DNA of 7,498 nucleotides, from NCBI GenBank assembly GCA_963606545.1, contig CAVCYP010000066.1:1-7498 (forward strand). The letters run 5' to 3'. This DNA is from UBA9732 sp963606545 (lineage in GTDB: Bacteria > Spirochaetota > Spirochaetia > Sphaerochaetales > Sphaerochaetaceae). The stretch's first letter is position 1; each line of letters starts with the position of its first letter. The position numbers were made by a program, and so were the translations under genes. Below, in pieces: positions 1-5,725 of this stretch. Under the pieces are notes generated by a model, which saw only the letters and a program-made list of their open reading frames with translations, was not told where the DNA came from and did no database searches.

Positions 1-635
1 GCACCAAAACCTGTTGCTTCTGGTCTAATCAAAGAACCGCCCCAAGTCTGTCCCTTTCCGGTGAGAACGCCTGTGTTCTCCTGGCGAATTCTCTTGTACT
101 GGCCATAAAGGTAACCAATTTCTCTTCCGCCTACACCAAGGTCTCCAGCAGGAACATCTGTATCTGGACCAATGTACTTGTAAAGCTCTGTCATGAAGCT
201 TCTGCAGAATCTAAGAATTTCGTTGTCTGACTTTCCAACTGGATCAAAGTCAGAACCACCCTTTGCTCCGCCCATTGGGAGAGTTGTAAGGCTATTCTTG
301 AAAATCTGCTCAAAGCCCAAGAACTTAAGAGTTCCGAGTGTGACATTCTTATTAAATCTCAATCCGCCCTTGTAAGGTCCAATAGCGCTATTGAACTGTA
401 CTCTGTAACCACGGTTAACCTGAATCTGGTGGTTATCATCTTCCCATTCAACTCTGAACTGGACAATTCTTTCTGGCTCAACAATTCTGTCAAGAATCTT
501 GTTTGCAAGATACTTTGGATTGTTGTTTACGACATCAATGACTGACTCAATAACTTCTCTTGAAGCCTGGATGAACTCCGGCTGAGCAGGATTCTTTCTT
601 TCAAGTTCAGCCATAAACTCGTCTAACTTATACAT
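1..635 (-). CDS. gdhA: Glutamate dehydrogenase, N-terminal 211 residues (cut by left window edge)
   Basis: Catalyses the reversible reductive amination of 2-oxoglutarate with ammonia to glutamate in the cytoplasm. The visible part is the substrate-binding domain of a hexameric small-type enzyme of about 445 residues; the rest lies beyond the left edge. Seen in the sequence: GPYKGGLRF around K89, FEQIFKNSL with K113, the signature PMGGAKGG with K125, and PAGD with D165. These four residues match the glutamate-binding and catalytic residues of Clostridium symbiosum glutamate dehydrogenase, even in numbering. The sequence closes with the GxGG(S)LIRPEATG segment leading into the coenzyme domain. 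The start is ATG at 635, with GGAGGA five bases upstream. Coenzyme choice (NAD or NADP) is set mainly in the missing part and cannot be called, though close relatives are usually named NADP-specific. It has its own strong promoter and so is a separate unit from the upstream operon. Confidence 0.96.
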   Translation of the reverse strand, partial: MYKLDEFMAELERKNPAQPEFIQASREVIESVIDVVNNNPKYLANKILDRIVEPERIVQFRVEWEDDNHQIQVNRGYRVQFNSAIGPYKGGLRFNKNVTLGTLKFLGFEQIFKNSLTTLPMGGAKGGSDFDPVGKSDNEILRFCRSFMTELYKYIGPDTDVPAGDLGVGGREIGYLYGQYKRIRQENTGVLTGKGQTWGGSLIRPEATGFG

Positions 636-640
636 TGTAT

Positions 641-646
641 TCCTCC
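641..646 (-). promoter_or_regulatory. Ribosome binding site of gdhA
   Basis: GGAGGA on the minus strand ends five bases before the ATG at 635. It is close to the anti-Shine-Dalgarno complement and fixes the gdhA start. Confidence 0.85.
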
Positions 647-648
647 AC

Positions 649-681
649 GTTTTGCATTTAAGAATAATTCTTTTTCAAAAC
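649..681 (-). repeat. Nested inverted repeat in the gdhA 5' untranslated region
   Basis: Outer arms GTTTTG (649-654) and CAAAAC (676-681) enclose a perfect inner palindrome AAGAAT-A-ATTCTT (660-672). The element lies between the predicted transcription start (near 685) and the Shine-Dalgarno site. It could therefore be an operator bound as DNA, or an RNA hairpin near the ribosome site. The inner stem is A/T-rich with a one-base centre, so a DNA-binding palindrome is at least as likely as an RNA fold. The function is inference; only the symmetry is seen. Confidence 0.45.
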
Positions 682-691
682 ATCATGGATG

Positions 692-720
692 ATTGTAAAT
701 CCGCTATATTGAGTTGTCAA
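692..720 (-). promoter_or_regulatory. Sigma-70-type promoter of gdhA
   Basis: The minus strand reads TTGACA (715-720), a 17-base spacer, then TACAAT (692-697). The -35 box is perfect and the -10 box has one mismatch at optimal spacing. Predicted transcription start is near 685, giving a leader of about 50 bases. The DNA just upstream of the -35 box (about 721-757) is very A/T-rich and could act as an UP element. A strong promoter suits a highly expressed ammonium-assimilation enzyme. Confidence 0.85.
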
Positions 721-757
721 CATAATATTTTACAATATGCTTATTTCTTTTTTACAT

Positions 758-808
758 AATTGAGCATATCAGAAAAATTGTGAAAAAAAATTGATGATAT
801 GCTCAATT
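758..808 (-). repeat. Perfect 14-bp inverted repeat at the 3' end of the pseudouridine synthase gene
   Basis: AATTGAGCATATCA (758-771) and its exact complement TGATATGCTCAATT (795-808) flank a 23-base A/T-rich loop. The right arm contains the stop codon of the pseudouridine synthase gene. On the minus-strand transcript the stem is followed by AUGUAAAAAAG rather than a U tract, so it is not a textbook terminator in that direction. It may instead protect the mRNA 3' end or compete with the smaller hairpin at 783-811. On the plus strand a short T run (807-811) follows, but no plus-strand gene is seen upstream for it to terminate. Confidence 0.7.
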
Positions 809-811
809 TTT
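783..811 (-). terminator. Candidate intrinsic terminator of the parE-parC-pseudouridine synthase operon
   Basis: On the minus-strand transcript AAAAAUUGA (811-803) can pair with UCAAUUUUU (794-786) around an 8-base loop. The downstream arm runs straight into a tract of eight U in total (790-783). The layout is terminator-like and begins at the stop codon. The 9-bp stem has only two G-C pairs, so it is thermodynamically weak. It shares bases with the 14-bp inverted repeat, so only one of the two can form at a time. Confidence 0.45.
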
Positions 812-1591
812 GCTATCTAGATCCTCCAAGAAAAAATCCCATAAAGAATCCTCTGGAGGGTCCGCCACAACTTTAATATTTAAACCTGAAACAGGATGAA
901 CAAAAGAGATACTTCTAGAGTGTAAACATATACCACCATCAGGATTAGAACGAGCAAATCCGTACTTTAGATCTCCCTTGATATGCACCCCGCAAGCTGC
1001 AAGTTGTGCTCTTATCTGGTGATGACGGCCTGTAATCAAATGAATTTCTAAAAGAACGTATCTTTCAGAGACTGCAAGTTGCTTATAGGTAAGCTTTGCC
1101 TCTTGAAAGTTACCCTCAGAAAGGCCCTTAACTTTGGGGGCTTTTCCGGTGATAGGATCTGGCTTATAGGCAAAACTCTTATTTTTATTGCCATCTCTGT
1201 AGAGAAAATGTCTAAGCTCACCTTCTTTCTTTTCAAGAGGTTTATCAACAATTGCCCAGTAGATCTTATGCATTGAATTATCTCTAAACATATTATTAAG
1301 TCTACCAAGCGCCTTGTCTGTACGAGCAAAAACAACAATTCCACTTGTAGGCCTATCCAATCTATGAGGCAATCCTAAAAAAACATTTCCAGGCTTATTG
1401 TACTTTTCTTTTAGATAGGCTTTAACGTCATCCCCAAGAGTTCTGTCTCCAGTTTTATCTCCCTGAACAATCTCTCCTGGAAGCTTATTTACAATGATAA
1501 TATGGTTGTCTTCATAGAGAACTCTAGAGGCAATATCGTAGCCTATTTCATAGTCATAGCTTAATTTTTCTCTATCTCTATCTGTTTTCAT
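803..1591 (-). CDS. RluA-family pseudouridine synthase, without S4 domain
   Basis: Converts specific uridines in rRNA or tRNA to pseudouridine. This 262-residue protein is a single catalytic domain with no N-terminal S4 RNA-binding domain, like RluA and TruC rather than RluC or RluD. Seen: VLYEDNHIIIVNK (about 24-36), the catalytic motif HRLDRPTSG at 76-84 with nucleophile D79, KIYWAIV around the conserved Tyr111, and TGRHHQIR at 187-194. GDLKYG (206-211) and the closing LHSRSISFVHP strand complete the pattern. A stretch at about 146-163 looks like a small family-specific insertion. The RNA target cannot be named. It resembles Bacteroidota homologues, which share the EIVQGDKTGD and NKPGNVFLG segments. 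Third gene of the topoisomerase IV operon, 14 bases after parC; the start is ATG at 1591. The N-terminal 20 residues are charged and poorly characteristic. Confidence 0.93.
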   Translation of the reverse strand: MKTDRDREKLSYDYEIGYDIASRVLYEDNHIIIVNKLPGEIVQGDKTGDRTLGDDVKAYLKEKYNKPGNVFLGLPHRLDRPTSGIVVFARTDKALGRLNNMFRDNSMHKIYWAIVDKPLEKKEGELRHFLYRDGNKNKSFAYKPDPITGKAPKVKGLSEGNFQEAKLTYKQLAVSERYVLLEIHLITGRHHQIRAQLAACGVHIKGDLKYGFARSNPDGGICLHSRSISFVHPVSGLNIKVVADPPEDSLWDFFLEDLDSKN

Positions 1592-1602
1592 ACCATCGTT
1601 CG

Positions 1603-1607
1603 CCTTT
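1603..1607 (-). promoter_or_regulatory. Ribosome binding site of the pseudouridine synthase gene, overlapping the parC stop
   Basis: The minus strand reads TAAAGG, in which TAA is the parC stop and AAAGG the Shine-Dalgarno site. AAAGG lies 11 bases from the ATG at 1591, which is rather long, but 6 bases from an out-of-frame ATG at 1596. That ATG opens a two-codon frame (ATG GTA TGA) whose stop overlaps the real start codon. Reinitiation or translational coupling is possible. Confidence 0.5.
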
Positions 1608-3705
1608 AATCTAGATCATCAAAGAGACTTGGAATATCGTCTTCAGACTTCTTCTTTGGACTCTCTGGCTGAACCGGAGCACTTGGCTGAAGCTCAGTAG
1701 TAGTCTCAACAGAAGTTTCTACTTCTGGCTCCTCCTCTTGGTCTCCAAGTCCATCCACAGCCTCTGCAGAGCCCTCAGCAGGAGCAACTAATTTGCAAGC
1801 CTTAATCCGGATTGAAGCAATCTCTTTCTTGGTAATTGTGATTCCACCAGCCTTGGCGCCCTTAATTCTAAAGTCTGAGAAATGGAACACCATCTCTTTA
1901 ACTCTTGAAGGACCCTTGTAGGTAACCGTCACCTCTGCGTCCTCAAACACAGAAAGCTTCTTCATTGAACAAGTATCGGGTTCTGGAAGCAGCTCATACG
2001 GCTTATTCATGATAAAGCCAGAAAGCTTACAGCGTTTGATATAGGTAATCTTAGTCTTCTTATCCTGATAAATCACGGTGAAAACCAAGCTGTCCAACGT
2101 CTGTTTATCCGCCAGATTACAGTAAGCTATATCCTTGCCTACAAAGGCCTTATCTGCAACGTTAGTGCAATAATAAGTACCGTTTTTCTGAATCACCAGA
2201 ATCTTATCATACTCAGAGACCTTACAGATTGAGTTGCCAGTCTTCACATTTGTTCCAAGATAGCCCGTCAAGGCATCATACTTGAGATCCAAATCTCGCT
2301 TGGCCACCTCTTTCACATCAATCATATTAAAGTCGCTTATCTGCGTCTTTCTTGTCCTAAGAACCTCGTTCACACAACCCTTGATATCTGTCAGCACATT
2401 GATTGAGTACTCTGCAAGGTGTGATAAATTGTACTCCACCTGCTTGATATTTGAGTTAATCTCATCAATTTCCTGCTCATTCTTCTCAATATCAAAGAGC
2501 GATATTCTTCTGATTGGAATCTTGAGCAGTTTTTCAACATCGTCATCAGAAACTTCACGAACTAGCTGGTCTGCATACGGTTCAAAACCAGTCTTAACAG
2601 CATTAAAGACAGCTTCCTGAGTCCTCTTTTGCTCAATGCGCTTGTAAATACGTTCTTCAACAAAGATTCTTTCCAGCGTTCTTGCATGAAGTCTGTCGTA
2701 CAAATGCCCTCTTTCCACCTCAAGTTCCGCTTTTGAAACCTCAAGAATGTGATTTGCATGATATTTAATGACATCTGTAATGGTGCAAACATGCGGAAGC
2801 TTATCTTTAATGACAAGGCAGTTCACTGAAATCTTCTGTTCACAAAGAGTATAAGCATAAAGGGCGTCAACAATATCCTTTGTGTAGGTTCCCTTTGCAA
2901 GATAAATTTCAATATTTACCTTGTCTGCAGTGAAATCACTTACACTCTGAATCTTCAGTCTGCCCTTTTTGATTGCATCTTCAATTGAATGAATCATGCT
3001 CTCGCTGTCCACTCCAAAAGGAAGTTCCTCAATGACTATTTTCTTTGCATTTGAAGTATCCAGCTTTGCTCTAACCGCTACACTGCCAAGACCATCTTGG
3101 TAGTCCGATACATCCATGATGCCACCGCCAAGGAAATCGGGGTAGAGGTGAAATTCTTCGCCTTTTATTGCGGCTATCTGAGCATCAATGACTTCCACGG
3201 CGTTGTGGGGTAGGATTTTGGTGGACATACCTACGGCAATGCCCTCTGTGCCTTGAATGACGACTACTGGGATTTTTGCAGGGAAAGTGACCGGCTCTTT
3301 GCGCCTACCGTCGTAAGATTCCACGTAGTTGGTGATTTCTGGGTTGTAGAGGACCTTCTTGGCAAAAGGTAAAAGCCGACACTCAATGTATCTGGCTGCA
3401 GCGGCGCCGTCACCGGTCATAAAGTTACCAAAGTTACCCTGTTTTTCAATGAAAAGGTCACAGTTGGCAAGGTTGACCAGGGCGGTATAGATGGAAGCAT
3501 CGCCGTGTGGATGGTAGTGCATGGTGGAGCCAACCACGTTTGCTACTTTGTTAAAACGACCGTCGTCTATCTCCATTAGCGTGTGTAAAATGCGCCTTTG
3601 TACCGGTTTTAGGCCATCTTCTATGTCTGGAATGGCTCTGTCCTTGATGACATAAGAGGCATATTCAATGAAGTTTTGTTTAAACAAATCTTTTGCGTTT
3701 GACAC
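1606..3705 (-). CDS. parC: DNA topoisomerase IV subunit A
   Basis: DNA-cleaving subunit of topoisomerase IV, which passes one duplex through another to decatenate chromosomes. The protein has 699 residues. The winged-helix region carries KPVQRRIL (33-40) and YHPHGDAS (64-71), and the catalytic tyrosine is Y106 in AARYIECRL. The tower domain begins around 150 (QGTEGIAVGMSTKILPHN). A long coiled-coil arm spans about 325-470, with LERIFVEERIYK at 344-355. The C-terminal domain (about 475-640) is short and lacks the GyrA box, supporting ParC rather than GyrA. The last 60 residues are a low-complexity Glu/Pro/Thr/Ser tail ending SLFDDLD. At GyrA positions 83 and 87 it has A70 and T74, so both usual quinolone-contact residues are missing. 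Start is GTG at 3705, 12 bases after parE, with a strong Shine-Dalgarno site. It most resembles Bacteroidota ParC in its N-terminal half. Confidence 0.95.
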   Translation of the reverse strand: MSNAKDLFKQNFIEYASYVIKDRAIPDIEDGLKPVQRRILHTLMEIDDGRFNKVANVVGSTMHYHPHGDASIYTALVNLANCDLFIEKQGNFGNFMTGDGAAAARYIECRLLPFAKKVLYNPEITNYVESYDGRRKEPVTFPAKIPVVVIQGTEGIAVGMSTKILPHNAVEVIDAQIAAIKGEEFHLYPDFLGGGIMDVSDYQDGLGSVAVRAKLDTSNAKKIVIEELPFGVDSESMIHSIEDAIKKGRLKIQSVSDFTADKVNIEIYLAKGTYTKDIVDALYAYTLCEQKISVNCLVIKDKLPHVCTITDVIKYHANHILEVSKAELEVERGHLYDRLHARTLERIFVEERIYKRIEQKRTQEAVFNAVKTGFEPYADQLVREVSDDDVEKLLKIPIRRISLFDIEKNEQEIDEINSNIKQVEYNLSHLAEYSINVLTDIKGCVNEVLRTRKTQISDFNMIDVKEVAKRDLDLKYDALTGYLGTNVKTGNSICKVSEYDKILVIQKNGTYYCTNVADKAFVGKDIAYCNLADKQTLDSLVFTVIYQDKKTKITYIKRCKLSGFIMNKPYELLPEPDTCSMKKLSVFEDAEVTVTYKGPSRVKEMVFHFSDFRIKGAKAGGITITKKEIASIRIKACKLVAPAEGSAEAVDGLGDQEEEPEVETSVETTTELQPSAPVQPESPKKKSEDDIPSLFDDLD

Positions 3706-3712
3706 TATCTTT

Positions 3713-3720
3713 CCCCCTTA
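3713..3720 (-). promoter_or_regulatory. Ribosome binding site of parC, fused to the parE stop codon
   Basis: The minus strand reads TAAGGGGG: TAA is the parE stop and the whole octamer differs from the ideal TAAGGAGG at one base, which still allows G-U pairing. Seven bases (AAAGATA) separate it from GTG at 3705. It supports the GTG start and suggests coupled ParE and ParC synthesis in the stoichiometry needed for an A2B2 enzyme. Confidence 0.75.
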
Positions 3721-5541
3721 TACCAAATTTTCCATGATGAAGTCTCGGCGCTCTGGCGTGTTCTTGCCCATGTAGAAATTCATAGCCTTCTTGGCCTCTG
3801 CAAGACTACCAATAGTTACTGGAATGAGACGCATCTCCTCTCCAATAAACTGTCCAAACTCTTTAGCCGATATTTCTCCAAGGCCTTTGAAGCGGGTGAC
3901 TTCTGAGCCCCTGATTTGCTTCATCATGTTGTCACGCTCTTCTTCTGAGAAACAGTACGTTGTGACACTCTTATTTCTTACTCTGAACAGTGGTGTATCC
4001 AAAATCCATACTCTACCGGCATTAATTAAATCTTCAAAATAGCTTAAGAAATACGTAAGAAGAAGGATTCTAATGTGGAAACCGTCTATATCAGCATCAG
4101 TTGCGAATATAACCTTGCCGTAACGAAGGCCTTCAATACCGTTTTCAATGCCCAAAGCTGCCATTACATTGTAAAGTTCTGTGTTTTTGTACATCTCTGA
4201 CATGGACATTCCGTTGGTGTTAAGAGGCTTTCCTCTAAGGCTGAAAACTGCCTGGGTCATGACATCTCTTGCGGTATTTAAGGTACCGGAAGCGGAATCT
4301 CCCTCAGTTAGGAAGATCATTGAGCGCTCGCCCATGTCTGCATGAGGTCCAGTTTGTCCAAGGTGGAACTTACAGTCCTTCAGCTTTGGAATATTGATAG
4401 AGATTTTCTTTGCGTTCTCTTTGGCTATCTTTTTGACTTCCGTCAACTTTTTTCTAATGTTCTCGTTGGTAAGAATCTTCTGGTTAAGTTGCTGGGCGGC
4501 TTCTGGATTCTTATGCAAGAAGTCCACTATGGCTTCTTTTACTTCATTAATAATTGGAGTTCTGACTTCTGTATTTCCCAGCTTATTCTTTGTTTGGCTT
4601 TCAAATACTGGAGTTTGGACCTTGATGGCAATGGCTCCAACTATACCTTCACGCACATCCTGCGGGGCCCACTGAGGTTTTTTGTAGAACTCTTTTACTC
4701 CTGCTAAGATTCCTTCTTTAAAGGCGGCTTGGTGAGTTCCGCCATCACTTGTGTACTGGCCGTTTACATAGGAGAAATAAGTCTCACCGCTGTACTCTCT
4801 TGTATGCGTGAAAGCAAACTCCAAGGTTTTACTCTTGTAGTGCAGGGTTTTATAAATACCGCTGTCTTCTACTTCTCTGTCCAGTAGATCTAAAAGCCCG
4901 TGCTGACTCTTGAAGATTTGTTTGTTGTAATCTAAGGTCAAGCCGGTGTTGAGAAAGCAGTAATTATTTAATCTTTGGACTATGAAATCGTCATTGAATT
5001 GATACTGGCCAAAAATATCGGGGTCAGGGGTGAATTCTGTGAGGGTGCCGTTGGGTTCCGTGGTGGTGCCCTCTTTTTGGTCTGTGAGGATGCCTTGTTT
5101 GAAGAAGGCTTCAAAGTAGCGGCCGTCGCGGAAGGATTTGACGTGGAACCAAGAGCTCAGGGCGTTGACGGCTTTGGTGCCTACGCCGTTGAGACCTACG
5201 CTAAATTGGAAGACGTCGTCGTTGTATTTGGCGCCGGTGTTGATTTCAGATACACAATCTATGACTTTGCCAAGTGGGATTCCGCGGCCTTGGTCTCTGA
5301 CGCTGACAGTATTGTTCTCAAGCCGAATGACAATTTTGGTGCCAGCACCCATGATGAATTCGTCAATACTGTTGTCTATGACTTCTTTCATCAGTACGTA
5401 TATGCCGTCGTCTACATGCGTTCCGTTGCCAAGTCTACCTATGTACATGCCAGGTCTGAGCCTAATGTGCTCAAGAGGAGACATAGTTTTAATTGAATCT
5501 TCCGTATATTGTGGTTTTCCCTGAGAAATTTTATCTGCCAT
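3718..5541 (-). CDS. parE: DNA topoisomerase IV subunit B
   Basis: ATPase subunit of topoisomerase IV; ATP-driven dimerisation closes the strand-passage gate. The 607-residue protein shows the full GHKL-transducer-TOPRIM layout. GHKL: RPGMYIG (29-35), KEVIDNSIDE (52-61) with catalytic E53 and Mg-binding N57, DQGRGIP (83-89) and GLNGVGTKAVNALS (116-129). Transducer: QTKNK loop (316-320) with the ATP-contacting K318. TOPRIM: EGDSASG (412-418) and DADIDG (482-487), the Mg-binding acidic residues. It ends with RFKGLGEI (550-557) and ERRDFIMENLV. It lacks the long insert of some GyrB proteins. EGDSASG, VFSLRGKPLN and TPLFRVRNK look like Bacteroidota ParE. The start chosen is ATG at 5541, which fits family N-termini. 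A TTG start at 5640 would add 33 atypical residues. No Shine-Dalgarno site precedes 5541; instead a -10 box lies 7 bases upstream. First gene of the operon. Confidence 0.95.
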   Translation of the reverse strand: MADKISQGKPQYTEDSIKTMSPLEHIRLRPGMYIGRLGNGTHVDDGIYVLMKEVIDNSIDEFIMGAGTKIVIRLENNTVSVRDQGRGIPLGKVIDCVSEINTGAKYNDDVFQFSVGLNGVGTKAVNALSSWFHVKSFRDGRYFEAFFKQGILTDQKEGTTTEPNGTLTEFTPDPDIFGQYQFNDDFIVQRLNNYCFLNTGLTLDYNKQIFKSQHGLLDLLDREVEDSGIYKTLHYKSKTLEFAFTHTREYSGETYFSYVNGQYTSDGGTHQAAFKEGILAGVKEFYKKPQWAPQDVREGIVGAIAIKVQTPVFESQTKNKLGNTEVRTPIINEVKEAIVDFLHKNPEAAQQLNQKILTNENIRKKLTEVKKIAKENAKKISINIPKLKDCKFHLGQTGPHADMGERSMIFLTEGDSASGTLNTARDVMTQAVFSLRGKPLNTNGMSMSEMYKNTELYNVMAALGIENGIEGLRYGKVIFATDADIDGFHIRILLLTYFLSYFEDLINAGRVWILDTPLFRVRNKSVTTYCFSEEERDNMMKQIRGSEVTRFKGLGEISAKEFGQFIGEEMRLIPVTIGSLAEAKKAMNFYMGKNTPERRDFIMENLV

Positions 5542-5548
5542 AATGTTG

Positions 5549-5557
5549 ATTATACCA
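5549..5557 (-). promoter_or_regulatory. Extended -10 promoter of the parE operon, giving a possibly leaderless mRNA
   Basis: The minus strand reads TGGTATAAT, a consensus TATAAT (5549-5554) with the TGn extension. I see no good -35 box at 16-18 bases, which extended -10 promoters can tolerate. Only 7 bases (CAACATT) separate the -10 box from ATG at 5541, so transcription would start at or next to the start codon. The lack of a Shine-Dalgarno site agrees with this. The alternative is an unseen promoter further upstream within 5558-5725. Confidence 0.55.
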
Positions 5558-5685
5558 AATATTTTGCTTTTGCGAGTAGTGTTTGTCTTAAATTTGCGCT
5601 GGAGAATGGGCGGAAGAATCAAAAGTCTGCCTGCAAGCAATTATTGTATCTACATAAAGGGTTATACTTTTTGCACATTAACGAG

Positions 5686-5691
5686 TATAAT
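5686..5691 (+). promoter_or_regulatory. Candidate -10 box for the lysoplasmalogenase-aldo/keto reductase operon
   Basis: TATAAT on the plus strand lies 34 bases before the ATG at 5726. The predicted start near 5698 would give a leader of about 28 bases. No convincing -35 box is present: TATACT at 17-base spacing is poor, and TTGCAC (5671-5676) is too close. A weak or activator-dependent promoter is therefore likely. A 7-bp inverted repeat (TGCAAGC 5632-5638 / GCTTGCA 5695-5701) brackets this region. The rest of the 184-base divergent spacer (5542-5725) holds no gene that I can support. Confidence 0.4.
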
Positions 5692-5709
5692 TTGGCTTGC
5701 ATAATATTT

Positions 5710-5718
5710 GGGAGAGGA
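5710..5718 (+). promoter_or_regulatory. Ribosome binding site of the lysoplasmalogenase-family gene
   Basis: GGGAGAGGA precedes ATG at 5726 with 7 bases between. It decides in favour of 5726 over an in-frame TTG at 5708, which would add six hydrophilic residues and would lie upstream of this site. Confidence 0.7.
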
Positions 5719-5725
5719 TTGCAAA

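Noticed and set aside
193..375. Plus-strand open frame of 60 residues at the left end
   Set aside because: It is antisense to the most conserved part of glutamate dehydrogenase (the PMGGAKGG region), with no ribosome site.
724..737. Small palindrome ATATT-TTAC-AATAT upstream of the gdhA -35 box
   Set aside because: Only A/T pairs and five bases per arm; better explained as general A/T richness upstream of a strong promoter.
758..811. Plus-strand intrinsic terminator (14-bp stem followed by a T run)
   Set aside because: The structure fits, but both flanking genes are on the minus strand and no plus-strand transcript is evident, so the T run is simply the complement of codons near the pseudouridine synthase stop.
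4975..5496. Plus-strand open frame of 173 residues antisense to parE
   Set aside because: It lies in the GC-rich stretch where stops are rare on the opposite strand. It has no ribosome site or recognisable motif and is fully covered by the conserved parE GHKL domain.
5542..5640. 33-residue N-terminal extension of ParE from a TTG at 5640
   Set aside because: It is basic and hydrophobic with no family counterpart, lacks a Shine-Dalgarno site, and would be interrupted by the extended -10 promoter. Homologues begin near the ATG at 5541.
5632..5701. 7-bp inverted repeat TGCAAGC / GCTTGCA in the divergent intergenic region
   Set aside because: The arms are short and 56 bases apart, as expected by chance in A/T-rich DNA. 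It could be an operator pair but there is no further support.
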